DNA from: Aestuariivivens insulae | GTDB lineage: Bacteria > Bacteroidota > Bacteroidia > Flavobacteriales > Flavobacteriaceae | Direction of reading: 5' to 3' | NCBI RefSeq assembly: GCF_022662195.1 | Contig: NZ_JAKMCS010000001.1 | Location: 248,001-312,000 of the forward strand | DNA: 64,000 bases | Part shown: positions 8,534 to 17,736 of the stretch, one piece after another | Layout of the letters: every line of letters begins with the position of its first letter | How positions within the stretch are numbered: the first letter of the stretch is position 1 | Translations under genes and position numbers: made by a program | The notes under the pieces: generated by a model | Seen by the model: only the letters and a program-made list of their open reading frames with translations | What the model was told of the DNA's origin: nothing | Databases searched by the model: none

Positions 8534-10876
8534 CTACTCGACTGTAATTTCGTCTACAAATAGCCAAGCGCCTCCACCACTAGGTGACTTTTTTAAGCTT
8601 TGAGCCTTAACCTTAACATGTGTTGCTTTTTGTTTTTTGAAATTAATAACAAAATCTTTCAGTTCAATGTTAGGGTTTACTTTTACTGGTCTATCTATTA
8701 CTCCCACACTGGTATAGGATTTACCGTCGTTAGATAGCAGAACTTCTATTTGTGTTGGGAAATATATAGCAGGTCCTTGGTTTTCCATAGTGCCTACTTT
8801 TACTTCCGATATTTCGGTAGGGGTTTCTAAATCAATAACCAATTCCATATCATTACCTATCCACGCCTGCCATTGTCCGTCATGGAAATTTTTTGAACCT
8901 CGAACTATATTAACCATGTTGTTTGCTTCTTTCCCTTTGTAGCTTTTGCTATACATGGTGTTATAAATCACTTTTTTACCTACAGCTTTGTGATAGTTAA
9001 GTGTCTTTTCGAAAACATTGCCAATAGGTTTATCATTTTCAAATAGCGATGCTCTTATTGTTGTTGTGCTATTGATATCAATAGGTTTAGTATAAGGGAT
9101 TGCTGAAGTTTCAAGGGAAGCATCATTTAAAACATAGCGTATGTCCGTTTCTGGGAATTCGGTTTTAAGAGTGACCGTAATGGCATTGGTTGTATCGTTT
9201 ACATGAGTTTCTTCGGTAATGGTATACACACTCTTAGCGTAATTAATGCCTTGACTGTCGTAACGCTGAAATAGGTTGATTAACCGTGATGAAAACTCAT
9301 CCCAATCTCTGTTGGTTTTTGGGCTCCAAAGGGTTTCAGACAAGGCGGCTAGTCTTGGGAAGATCATATATTCTGAATGGGATTCGGTAGGAACGTATTC
9401 TGCCCATAAATTAGCTTGTCCGCCCAACACGTGCTTGGCTTGTTCTAGAGTCATGGTGTCAACTACAGGGTCGAATTCATAAACTTTGCTTACGGGAGTA
9501 TAGCCTCCCCAAGCTTTCGGCTCTGTATCCATTGGACCTTGGTAGTGGTCGAAATAACAGTGTGTGCCAGGAGTCATAACCACATCATGACCTTCTGCTG
9601 AAGCTTCCAAACCACCTTTTACCCCACGCCAGCTCATTACTGTAGCCCCTGGAGCTAAACCGCCTTCCAAAATTTCGTCCCAGCCAATTAAAATGCGTCC
9701 TTTGGAACTGATAAAACGTTCCATACGTTTAATGAAATAGCTTTGTAGTTCTTCTACATTTTCAAGGCCTTCAGTTTTCATGCGTTTTTGGCAATGTGGA
9801 CATTTTTTCCAATTGGTTTTGGTTGCTTCGTCACCTCCAATATGGATATATTTTGAAGGAAACAGAGCCATAACTTCGGTAAGAACATTTTCTAAGAATT
9901 CGAAGGTAGATTCTTTTCCTGCACAGTAAATATCTGTGATGGGCCATAAGCCACCAGAAGGGACTTGAACGGGTTTTTCTAAACAAGAAAATTCGGGATA
10001 GGATGCCACTGAACTGGTAACGTGAGCGGGCATTTCAATTTCGGGAACGACATTCACACCCCTGCTTTCGGCATAGGCTACAATGTCCTTAATATCCTCT
10101 TGGGTGTAATAACCGCCATACCTATTTTGTCCTTCACTTGGTATTGTTGGTCTGGCATCCCATGGTTTGTCTTCTTGGTCTACTCTATAAGCACCTACCT
10201 CGGTAAGTTTAGGATACTTTTTTATTTCGATACGCCACCCTTGATCGTCTACTAAGTGCAAATGCAGGGTATTCATTTTATGGTATGCTAAGCGGTCAAT
10301 AGTTTTTTTGATGTATTCTTTTTTGAAAAAATGACGGGATACATCCAACATTAATCCGCGCCATTTAAAACGTGGTGTGTCGTTAATTGTTACACACGGG
10401 AGGTTCCAGACAATATCTTCAACAGGTTTGTTGCTTTCAATCTCTAAAGGCAATAATTGACGAATGGTTTCAACGCCGTATAAAAACCCCGAAAAGCTGT
10501 TGGCTTCAATAGTAATTTCTTCTGGGCTTACTATTAATGTGTATGCTTCATTCTCTAAATTTTCATTGTTTTCAAAAGCAATAAAATTAGAGGAGGGTTT
10601 GGTTTTTACCACTTCCAAATCCCAATTGGATACAGTCTTAAAGGGATTCAATAAAACTTCTAAAGCTTGTAACTGTTCATCGTTGGAAACAAAGCATTTG
10701 GTATCCTTATTGAATTGAAAACTACCTTGCCCCAGCTTTAGTTCTGAAGGTTTGGGTATAATTTGGATATCTTCTTCAGCAAAAGTTTTTGAAGGTTGGT
10801 TAGCACACCCTATAAACAGTAGGGTTATTAGCGCTGTGGCTATTAATTTTGGAGTTATGTATTTTTTATTGTGCAT
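8534..10876 (-). CDS. Beta-N-acetylhexosaminidase, GH20
   Basis: 780 residues, lipoprotein signal with FIGC (residues 21-24). An N-terminal GH20b-like domain (about 35-165) precedes the GH20 barrel, with HIGGDE (345-350; Asp349 assists and Glu350 is the acid in substrate-assisted catalysis), DVSRHFF and WRGLMLD. After about residue 545 come the Ig-like chitobiase C-terminal domain and a discoidin-like domain ending GGGAWLFVDEITVE. It removes terminal beta-GlcNAc/GalNAc from N-glycan antennae or chitobiose. Its start overlaps the stop of the aspartylglucosaminidase gene by 11 bases, so the two are one operon. Probably cell-surface or periplasmic. Confidence 0.93.
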   Translation of the reverse strand: MHNKKYITPKLIATALITLLFIGCANQPSKTFAEEDIQIIPKPSELKLGQGSFQFNKDTKCFVSNDEQLQALEVLLNPFKTVSNWDLEVVKTKPSSNFIAFENNENLENEAYTLIVSPEEITIEANSFSGFLYGVETIRQLLPLEIESNKPVEDIVWNLPCVTINDTPRFKWRGLMLDVSRHFFKKEYIKKTIDRLAYHKMNTLHLHLVDDQGWRIEIKKYPKLTEVGAYRVDQEDKPWDARPTIPSEGQNRYGGYYTQEDIKDIVAYAESRGVNVVPEIEMPAHVTSSVASYPEFSCLEKPVQVPSGGLWPITDIYCAGKESTFEFLENVLTEVMALFPSKYIHIGGDEATKTNWKKCPHCQKRMKTEGLENVEELQSYFIKRMERFISSKGRILIGWDEILEGGLAPGATVMSWRGVKGGLEASAEGHDVVMTPGTHCYFDHYQGPMDTEPKAWGGYTPVSKVYEFDPVVDTMTLEQAKHVLGGQANLWAEYVPTESHSEYMIFPRLAALSETLWSPKTNRDWDEFSSRLINLFQRYDSQGINYAKSVYTITEETHVNDTTNAITVTLKTEFPETDIRYVLNDASLETSAIPYTKPIDINSTTTIRASLFENDKPIGNVFEKTLNYHKAVGKKVIYNTMYSKSYKGKEANNMVNIVRGSKNFHDGQWQAWIGNDMELVIDLETPTEISEVKVGTMENQGPAIYFPTQIEVLLSNDGKSYTSVGVIDRPVKVNPNIELKDFVINFKKQKATHVKVKAQSLKKSPSGGGAWLFVDEITVE

Positions 10877-11888
10877 CCCAAGTCATTTTAAATTGTGCAT
10901 CTTCCATTCTATTTCCTTTTTCGGTATCGCAAACTGCAAAGTCAAATCCAGAGCGTAAACTGTATCCGCCGTATTCGCCCTGTTTATTGATAGCGATAAA
11001 GCCTACTTGCAGGTATTCCATGTCTCTATGGTTTTTGTGCTTTTCGTAAATACGTTCTACAATAATTTTACAGGCCTCGGCTGGCGATTTTCCCATACGC
11101 ATTTGTTCAACAACCATAGCACTACCGGCAGTACGTATTACGGCCTCTCCCAAACCGGTTGCAGCTGCTGCACCTACTTCGTTGTCTAAAAATAACCCAG
11201 CACCTATAATGGGAGAATCCCCTACACGACCATGCATTTTCCAAGCAGCACCACTGGTGGTACAAGCACCGGAAATATTTCCATTATTATCTATGGCCAA
11301 CATGCTTATGGTGTCGTGGTTTTCTATATTAATAACAGGTTTGTATTTTGATTTTTCCAGCCATTTTTTCCAGTCTTTTTCAGACTCTGGAGTTAATAGG
11401 TTTTCTTCCTTAAACCCTTTCGATAAGGCAAATTGAAGGGCGCCTTCTCCAGTTAGCATCACATGGGGGGTGTCTTCCATTACTTTTCTGGCTACCGAAA
11501 TAGGGTGTTTTATACCTTGTAGGAAGGCTACCGAACCACAATTGCTATTATGGTCCATAATGCAGGCATCTAAAGTGACCTTGCCTTCTCTATCCGGTAA
11601 ACCGCCATAACCTACACTACGTTCTTTGGGGTCGCCTTCGGGAATCCTAACGCCCGCTTCTACTGCATCAATACCTGTGCCTCCTTCATTTAGGGTTTTC
11701 CAGGCGGCTTCATTTGCCGGGAAACCGTGTTTCCATGTTGAAATGATTAATGGTTTGTTGGGTGTGCTATTTGTAGTTGATGCGACTGCATTTTGCTCTT
11801 CTTTGGTTACTTCTTTACAGCTAAAAACCGTACTAACGCCAATGGTTCCTAAAGCTGTTTTCTTTATAAAATCCCTTCTGTTTGCCAT
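10866..11888 (-). CDS. N4-(beta-N-acetylglucosaminyl)-L-asparaginase
   Basis: 340 residues of the glycosylasparaginase (Ntn-hydrolase) family, which cleaves the GlcNAc-Asn bond left after N-glycans are trimmed. The precursor should self-cleave before Thr193 in NHDTISMLAID, which then becomes the nucleophile; the downstream GACTTSGAAWKMHGRVGDSPI and GAGLFLDNEVGAAAATG segments match the beta chain. The N-terminus NRRDFIKKTALG followed by TVFSC is a Tat lipoprotein-type signal, so it acts outside the cytoplasm. It lies 4 bases after the GH92 gene and overlaps the GH20 gene. This gene is the strongest evidence that the locus targets asparagine-linked glycans. Confidence 0.93.
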   Translation of the reverse strand: MANRRDFIKKTALGTIGVSTVFSCKEVTKEEQNAVASTTNSTPNKPLIISTWKHGFPANEAAWKTLNEGGTGIDAVEAGVRIPEGDPKERSVGYGGLPDREGKVTLDACIMDHNSNCGSVAFLQGIKHPISVARKVMEDTPHVMLTGEGALQFALSKGFKEENLLTPESEKDWKKWLEKSKYKPVINIENHDTISMLAIDNNGNISGACTTSGAAWKMHGRVGDSPIIGAGLFLDNEVGAAAATGLGEAVIRTAGSAMVVEQMRMGKSPAEACKIIVERIYEKHKNHRDMEYLQVGFIAINKQGEYGGYSLRSGFDFAVCDTEKGNRMEDAQFKMTWDAQ

Positions 11889-11892
11889 AATC

Positions 11893-14136
11893 TTATTGAT
11901 ATATTTTTGATGAAATACTTTTATTTTGATTTATATCTGTTTTTGGGGCATTGCCCATAGTAAAGGTTAATGTGCCGCCCTCCATAATCTCTTGATGGGT
12001 AATGTAATTCCTGTTTATTGGTTCGCCGTTTAAACGAATAGATTGAATGTATTTGTTGTCTGCTGAATTATTAATGGTTTCAATGGTAAAGTGTTTGCCA
12101 TGTTCTAAATTAATGGTGGCCTTATCAAATAGAGGCGACCCAAAACTATAGACACCTTGCGCCGGATTGACAGGGTAAAACCCTAAGGCGCTAAAGATGT
12201 ACCAAGACGACATCTGGCCACAATCTTCATTGCCACAGTGCCCGTTAGGTTCATTTTTGTACTGGGTTTCTAAAATTTCCCTAATAACTTTTTGTGTTTT
12301 GTATGGCTTGTCGATATAATTGTATAGATATCCAACATGATGGCTAGGCTCATTTCCGTGGGCATATTGCCCTATCATACCTGTACTAAAAAGCGGAAGT
12401 TTATCTTCGGGTGTAGGGGCATAGGTAAACATGGAATCCAATTTTTGTTCAAAGCGTTCTTTGCCGCCAACTGCTTTTATTAACCCTTCTACATTTTGGG
12501 GGACATTCCATACATAATGCCAGGCATTGCTTTCACAGAAATAAGGCGTATACTCTTTTGGGATAAATTGTTCCACAAAGGTTCCATCTAAATGCTTGGG
12601 ACGCATAAAGGAGCTTTGTTGGTCGAATACATTTCTCCAGTTTTCCGAGCGTGTTAAAAAATAGTCGTAATCGTCCTCTTTTCCTAAAGCCTTAGCGAAT
12701 TGTGCAATACACCAATCGTCGTAAGCATATTCCAATGTTTTGGATACGGACCAATTTTCATGCTGTTCGTCAATGGGAACATAGCCAAGTTGCTTGTATT
12801 GGTCTATTTGCCTAGAGTCGTCCATGGCGCTCGCATTACAGGCTTTAAAAGCTAATTCGTAATTAAAGTCAATGCCTTTAAAATATGCATCTACAATAAC
12901 AGGAACGGCATGGTAGCCAATCATCATATTGGTTTCGTTGCCTTGCATGGACCATACCGGTAAGAGTCCAGTTTCGTTATAATGCGCCAACATGGATTTT
13001 ATCATGTCTGATACTTTATTAGGGTGCACGATGGTGTACAGCGGATGGGCAGCGCGATAGGTGTCCCAAAGAGAAAAGGTATCGTATCTGTTGAAACCAT
13101 TAGCATTCATAATGGTATCGTTAGCGCCTTTGTAGTTGCCGTTATGGTCACTTAACAGCGTAGGAGCTAACATGGCTTGGTAGAGCATGGTATAGAAAAT
13201 AGACTTCTTATTAGTGTCAGCCGTTTCAATCTTGATTTTTTGGAGTTGTTGTTCCCAAATGCTATCGGCTTGCTGTTTATAGGTTTCAAAATTGAAATGT
13301 GGAGCTTCAATGCTCAATGATTTTCTTGCGCCTTCTATATTGGCAGTCGATAATCCAGTTTTTAAGATGATAGTTTCCCCTTCCAAAGTATGATAACTTA
13401 AGATGATTTTAGTGTTTTTTCCTTTAACGGAATTACTTGAAACCAAGGTGTCATTTTTAAAAATCTGATAGGTATCGAATGGTTTTGATACTTGTATTTG
13501 AAAATAAGCCCGTTGGTCTTTTGCCCAGCCTGTAGATTTTCTATACCCTTCAATGGTGGTATTATTAACCACTTTCAAGTAGGTGTCGGTAGGGGCATCC
13601 CAATTAAGGGCGTATCCTAAATCGATATGGATTTGTGATAAGGAATCTTTAGGGAAGGTGTATTTATGGATGCCTGTTCTGGCTGTGGCCGTAAGTTCAG
13701 CTTTAATATTATAATCCAAAAGCGTTACACCATAATACCCTGGTGATGCTTCTTCTTTATCATGTGAAAAGGATGAAAAAGGTTTAAAGTTATTGTCCTT
13801 AATGCGTTTAGAGAAACGGCTGTTGGTAGGCATTACTAAGATGTCGTACAAATCGCCTGCACCCGTTCCTGTTAAGTGGGTATGCGAAAACCCGGAAATA
13901 ATGGAATCTTGGTAAAAATAGCCAGCAATCCTATCCCAACCGGGAATACCTATATCTGGGCTTAACTGTACCATGCCAAACGGAACGGTTGCCCCTGGGT
14001 AGGTGTTTCCAGGGCCATCGGTGCCTATAAAAGGGTTTACAAATGCCGTAAGTTTTTCGTTAGTTTCATTTGCTTGTTGGGTACAGCCAAAAAGTTGTAC
14101 TAGGCAAAGTATTATAATGAAACTGTGTTTGTGCAT
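11893..14136 (-). CDS. GH92 alpha-mannosidase lipoprotein (copy 1)
   Basis: 747 residues, lipoprotein signal ending LVQLFGC. Full-length GH92: N-terminal sandwich with GTDGPGNTYPGATVPFGM, then the (alpha/alpha)6 domain with the calcium/catalytic segment NGHCGNEDCGQMSSWY. GH92 enzymes are calcium-dependent inverting exo-alpha-mannosidases acting on the branches of high-mannose N-glycans. It shares the locus with a second GH92 (20642-22888) from which it differs around the catalytic loop (HCGNE versus LSGNE), so the two may prefer different linkages; that is inference. It starts an apparent three-gene operon with the asparaginase and GH20 genes. Confidence 0.93.
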   Translation of the reverse strand: MHKHSFIIILCLVQLFGCTQQANETNEKLTAFVNPFIGTDGPGNTYPGATVPFGMVQLSPDIGIPGWDRIAGYFYQDSIISGFSHTHLTGTGAGDLYDILVMPTNSRFSKRIKDNNFKPFSSFSHDKEEASPGYYGVTLLDYNIKAELTATARTGIHKYTFPKDSLSQIHIDLGYALNWDAPTDTYLKVVNNTTIEGYRKSTGWAKDQRAYFQIQVSKPFDTYQIFKNDTLVSSNSVKGKNTKIILSYHTLEGETIILKTGLSTANIEGARKSLSIEAPHFNFETYKQQADSIWEQQLQKIKIETADTNKKSIFYTMLYQAMLAPTLLSDHNGNYKGANDTIMNANGFNRYDTFSLWDTYRAAHPLYTIVHPNKVSDMIKSMLAHYNETGLLPVWSMQGNETNMMIGYHAVPVIVDAYFKGIDFNYELAFKACNASAMDDSRQIDQYKQLGYVPIDEQHENWSVSKTLEYAYDDWCIAQFAKALGKEDDYDYFLTRSENWRNVFDQQSSFMRPKHLDGTFVEQFIPKEYTPYFCESNAWHYVWNVPQNVEGLIKAVGGKERFEQKLDSMFTYAPTPEDKLPLFSTGMIGQYAHGNEPSHHVGYLYNYIDKPYKTQKVIREILETQYKNEPNGHCGNEDCGQMSSWYIFSALGFYPVNPAQGVYSFGSPLFDKATINLEHGKHFTIETINNSADNKYIQSIRLNGEPINRNYITHQEIMEGGTLTFTMGNAPKTDINQNKSISSKIYQ

Positions 14137-14185
14137 TATTAGATGTTTTTAATCAGTATTATTGGCCCTCAATAACATATATGTT

Positions 14186-14225
14186 GTCATTACGAGGAAG
14201 TGAGGCACGAACGACGTGGTAATCC
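14186..14225. repeat. Short intergenic inverted repeat (CATTACGAGG type)
   Basis: A segment starting GTCATTACGAGG and ending GTGGTAATCC has complementary ends (ATTAC at 14189-14193 with GTAAT at 14219-14223). It lies in the 140-base gap between the GHL10 and GH92 genes. It resembles the CATTGCGAGG...AATC repeats scattered in many flavobacterial genomes; related pieces occur near 27791 and 29184. Confidence 0.5.
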
Positions 14226-14276
14226 GTTTAATATTTAGCGCTATAATCCAACAGGCTGCCACACGCACTACGTTTC

Positions 14277-15410
14277 TCACCTAAGCAATGTTTCCTTTAC
14301 CTCCTTTATGGCATTTAAATAGTCATCTGTTAGTCCATTGCCATCAAAGAAAGTGGCACCTTTGGCACCATTATCTTTAGCTTGCAAAATGGCTTGTTTT
14401 AATTCATCGCCCGATTGAAATGGCGGTAAATAAATACCTGTGTTTATTCCAATATTTTCAGATTCCACATCGCTTACGCCTTGTTTAGTGGCATAGCCAA
14501 TCCAATCTATTTCTTCATTATAAAAACTATGATAAATCATGGGGTAAACTTCATCTATATCCCATTTGTCCCAACGTTGGCGCACCATATGGTCTGCCAT
14601 TTCGGGATAAGGGAAAACCGCGGCCGTTAACTTTTTATTGTTTTTGTGAACAATCTTATAGGCGTCATCTACCAAGGCTTTAATAGCGTTCAAACGGAAG
14701 TTTTTCCACTCCATATCTATAGCTGTGTTTTTGCTTTCTCTTGGGTTTTTATGATGGATTTTTTCAAATTCGCTCACACAAACATCACAATAGCAAAAGT
14801 CGTATTCTGGCAGTTCTTCGTCTTGAACCAGATTGTATTTTGGTAATAAGCCTATGGGTAAAAAGATATCTGGGAAACGAATATAATCTAAGTGTACACT
14901 TTCAATACCATTTACTTTGGCCAAACCTTCCACTAGGCCTAGAATATGATTGCGAGACTCTTCCCTTGTAGGACACAGCCATTGGTAATAACCAACATAA
15001 GGACGGGTATCGTGGCAAGATTTGCCATCACGGCTCACTTGATACCATTCTGGGTGTTTTAAAGCTACCGTATCACCAGGGCGGTTAACGGCCATAATCC
15101 ATGCGTGTACTTTTAGTCCTTCTGCTTTTGCTATGGGAACTAAACGTTCTAACTCTTTGGGGTCTGTGCCTGTATTGATTAAAACTTCATCGAGGCCTCC
15201 TGCTTTATAGCGTTTAAACTCTTTGGCGTAATCTTCATTGGATTTGTTTTTATTGGATGTTATCCAAGTGCCAAATTTAAATGAAGGGTTGGTATTGTTT
15301 TCAGTAGTATGATCATTGTTAGCAATATGGTCATGCTTTTTTTCATTTTGATGACATGCTATAAGATTAAATAGCAATACAAACGATAGAAATAAACGTA
15401 TGGCTCTCAT
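14277..15410 (-). CDS. GHL10-type glycoside-hydrolase-like lipoprotein
   Basis: 377 residues, lipoprotein signal ending LFNLIAC. The body is a TIM-barrel of the glycosyl-hydrolase-like 10 (DUF187/YngK) family: FGTWITSN, LDEVLINTG, GLKVHAWI, HPEWY, the catalytic-region motif SVHLDYIRFPD, and WDIDEVYPMIYHSF. Bacterial relatives are proposed glycosidases acting on amino-sugar polymers or peptidoglycan-like substrates, but the substrate here is not known. Its position between the GH18 gene (11-base gap) and the GH92 gene suggests GlcNAc-containing oligosaccharide. Confidence 0.8.
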   Translation of the reverse strand: MRAIRLFLSFVLLFNLIACHQNEKKHDHIANNDHTTENNTNPSFKFGTWITSNKNKSNEDYAKEFKRYKAGGLDEVLINTGTDPKELERLVPIAKAEGLKVHAWIMAVNRPGDTVALKHPEWYQVSRDGKSCHDTRPYVGYYQWLCPTREESRNHILGLVEGLAKVNGIESVHLDYIRFPDIFLPIGLLPKYNLVQDEELPEYDFCYCDVCVSEFEKIHHKNPRESKNTAIDMEWKNFRLNAIKALVDDAYKIVHKNNKKLTAAVFPYPEMADHMVRQRWDKWDIDEVYPMIYHSFYNEEIDWIGYATKQGVSDVESENIGINTGIYLPPFQSGDELKQAILQAKDNGAKGATFFDGNGLTDDYLNAIKEVKETLLR

Positions 15411-15421
15411 GTCTTAGTGTT

Positions 15422-16588
15422 TTAAGGTGATGGTTGTATTTTTATACTGTTATAAAGTGTGTTTAGTAATTCTTGATCTTTATCCAGACTATATTCCCAA
15501 AACATAGCACCTCCCAAACCATTTTGTTTGATATAGTCTGCTTTTAATTGAATGTCTTTAGGGGTTTCCCAAGAAACAAAAATACTGTCGGTGGCATTCC
15601 ATAGGTAGGATGCTTTAGCCGAACTATCGTATCCCTTTTTATAATTTCCAGATGCCATCCTTTTTAGAATATCCCAATAGGGGACAATAACTCCTGTAGA
15701 CATGGCCGTTTGGTACAATCCGTCGTTTCCTAAAGTGACCTTTTCCCATAATCTGCCATAGAAGGGAATGCCCATAACCAATTTTTTAGCTGGAACACCT
15801 GCTTTAATGTGCCTATTTATAGCTTCCTGTCCACTGTTTCCTGTAAATTTTTCTTTATCTGAAGGGAATAGGTTGGCATGATGTCCTGTTTGGTAGTGCC
15901 AGCCATGGTAAAAATCGTAGCACATAACATTGATGAAATTTAAGTAGATTTGGGCTTTGCCTAAATCGGTGTGGTCAATATAAGCTTGGTCTGCGCCAGT
16001 GGCAATGGTTAATAGGTAATGTTTGTTATCGCTATCCCCGGCTTTATCCAAAGCCTTACGTATTTCGGCAAGCAATAAGGTGAAGTTTTCTTTATCTGAA
16101 GGCCTAAATGCATTGTCCTCGCCACGTTGCCCAGGATATTCCCAATCTAGGTCCACACCATCAAAACCATGTTTTTTCATAAGCTGAACACAACTTACAG
16201 CAAATTGCTCCCTGGCTTTTGGATAGGCAGCAACATGCGAAAAATTGTTGGACCAGACCCATCCGCCTATGGAGTACAAAACTTTAAGATTAGGATTGTT
16301 CTTTTTGTGTGCTACTAATTTTGAAATTTTAAGAGAATCGGTGTCTAATTCAAACTTTGGCTTTCCATCAACAATATTGGCAAAAGCGTAATTGATATGG
16401 GTTAGTTTGGAAGCGTCAACTAGAGCTGGGTCAAAATCTTCGTATCCTGCTACATAGCCTATTATTTTTAAATCTTTTACTTGGTTGTCGAGACTTTGGG
16501 TTTCTTTTTGTTGTGAACATCCAACGCAGGCCAATAGTAAAACACTACTTAATAAGATTAAATGTATTGATGTAGCAGCAAACTTCAT
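15422..16588 (-). CDS. GH18 chitinase/endo-beta-N-acetylglucosaminidase-like lipoprotein
   Basis: 388 residues, lipoprotein signal (LLLACVGC; either Cys21 or Cys24 could be lipidated). GH18 barrel with YSIGGW (105-110), the catalytic DGVDLDWEYPG (143-153; Glu150 is the acid/base, Asp148 stabilises the oxazolinium), NVMCYDFYHGW and a C-terminal GGAMFWEYSLDKD. The motif spacing is chitinase-like. In this N-glycan context it could hydrolyse chitobiose or chito-oligosaccharide rather than crystalline chitin, since no chitin-binding module is present. It is followed 11 bases later by the GHL10 gene. Confidence 0.9.
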   Translation of the reverse strand: MKFAATSIHLILLSSVLLLACVGCSQQKETQSLDNQVKDLKIIGYVAGYEDFDPALVDASKLTHINYAFANIVDGKPKFELDTDSLKISKLVAHKKNNPNLKVLYSIGGWVWSNNFSHVAAYPKAREQFAVSCVQLMKKHGFDGVDLDWEYPGQRGEDNAFRPSDKENFTLLLAEIRKALDKAGDSDNKHYLLTIATGADQAYIDHTDLGKAQIYLNFINVMCYDFYHGWHYQTGHHANLFPSDKEKFTGNSGQEAINRHIKAGVPAKKLVMGIPFYGRLWEKVTLGNDGLYQTAMSTGVIVPYWDILKRMASGNYKKGYDSSAKASYLWNATDSIFVSWETPKDIQLKADYIKQNGLGGAMFWEYSLDKDQELLNTLYNSIKIQPSP

Positions 16589-16605
16589 TTAAATATATTT
16601 ATAGG

Positions 16606-17676
16606 TTACTTCTTTTTATAAAAAAACTGACCATCTTCTTTTATAGATAATATGTTCTTTGTGAATGGGCTTTCTACGGAAATCGTCCAACCTAGACTGT
16701 GGTTTTCTAAAACCGGTTGTAATGCGACGCCATCAACAACCATTTTAAAATTCAAATCGCTAACCGATGAGGCACTATGTTGGTTTTTGCTATAATAAGC
16801 TTTATTGGCACGAAAGAGTTCATAGAGTTTCCATTTTATCTTTTCATCTTGAGGGATGTTAAACGTCACATCGCTGCCTACCGCTTCAGAAGTAAAATAC
16901 ACATAGCCCCAATTTTCTGGTAGGTGCATATTAATAACACCCGTTGGAGACCAAACCCAGTTGTATTCTGGTAAATGTTTACCGTTTTTATCTTTTTTTC
17001 GAGAATACTTGCCGTTTGTAATATCGTGTTCCCAATTTACCCGTGAAAAGTTAACTCTATAAAATCGGTCTCTGGGTACATTGTCCTGTCTGTAAGCTGT
17101 CCGCAAATCCTTAAACGGTATGGCGATTTCTAAGGTCCAGCTATTGTCGGTATCGTTGGGATTGTTTAAAGTACCATCAATATGAATAGCCGATTTTAGC
17201 CCTGTATAATTCCAATCATTTAAGACTACATTGTTACGTTCTCTGTACGGTTTATTAATAAATAAGTCCCAAGCCGTATTTAAAGCATTAATCTCTAACT
17301 CATAATAATTATGGGTGTCACCATCGGGGTCTATAAATACTTCAAAATCGTTATTGTAGAAAATAACCGCATCGCGTTCCTTTATATCTGCCCATACATG
17401 AGGTTCTTCAATTTTAGCCAAAATGTAATAATAATTGTCGTCCCAAAGCATCTTTATACGAGTTCGGTATTTGGGTATTTTATCGCCTTCTATATCTATA
17501 AAATCGTTTGTCCATTTGGCTTTTTGCCAATCATTTTCATCAGCTTTCCCATCAATGGTTATGGTTTCAGATGTTTTATGTGCTACATAGGTTTGAGGAA
17601 CAATGCCTTCGCTGCTTTGAGCATAACTTATGTGGCAAAGCATGGATAAAAATAATATGATGGTATATTTATTCAT
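16606..17676 (-). CDS. Exported CBM9-like carbohydrate-binding protein
   Basis: 356 residues from the chosen ATG at 17676, which gives a clean signal peptide (MNKYTIILFLSMLCHISYAQ); an ATG five codons upstream (17691) is possible. Residues about 30-230 are a CBM9-like/DOMON-type beta sandwich (TIDGKADENDWQKAKWTNDF, MLWDDNYYYILAKIEEPHVWA, DFEVFIDPDGDTHNYYELEIN), a family that binds sugar reducing ends or occurs next to secreted hydrolases. No catalytic site is visible. Its place between GH18 and GH130 suggests capture of released oligosaccharide; that is inference. Confidence 0.8.
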   Translation of the reverse strand: MNKYTIILFLSMLCHISYAQSSEGIVPQTYVAHKTSETITIDGKADENDWQKAKWTNDFIDIEGDKIPKYRTRIKMLWDDNYYYILAKIEEPHVWADIKERDAVIFYNNDFEVFIDPDGDTHNYYELEINALNTAWDLFINKPYRERNNVVLNDWNYTGLKSAIHIDGTLNNPNDTDNSWTLEIAIPFKDLRTAYRQDNVPRDRFYRVNFSRVNWEHDITNGKYSRKKDKNGKHLPEYNWVWSPTGVINMHLPENWGYVYFTSEAVGSDVTFNIPQDEKIKWKLYELFRANKAYYSKNQHSASSVSDLNFKMVVDGVALQPVLENHSLGWTISVESPFTKNILSIKEDGQFFYKKK

Positions 17677-17736
17677 AATATTGTAAATCATCTCGACTGC
17701 ATTTCAACTTGGCTTGATGTAACAAGCCATAATTCA

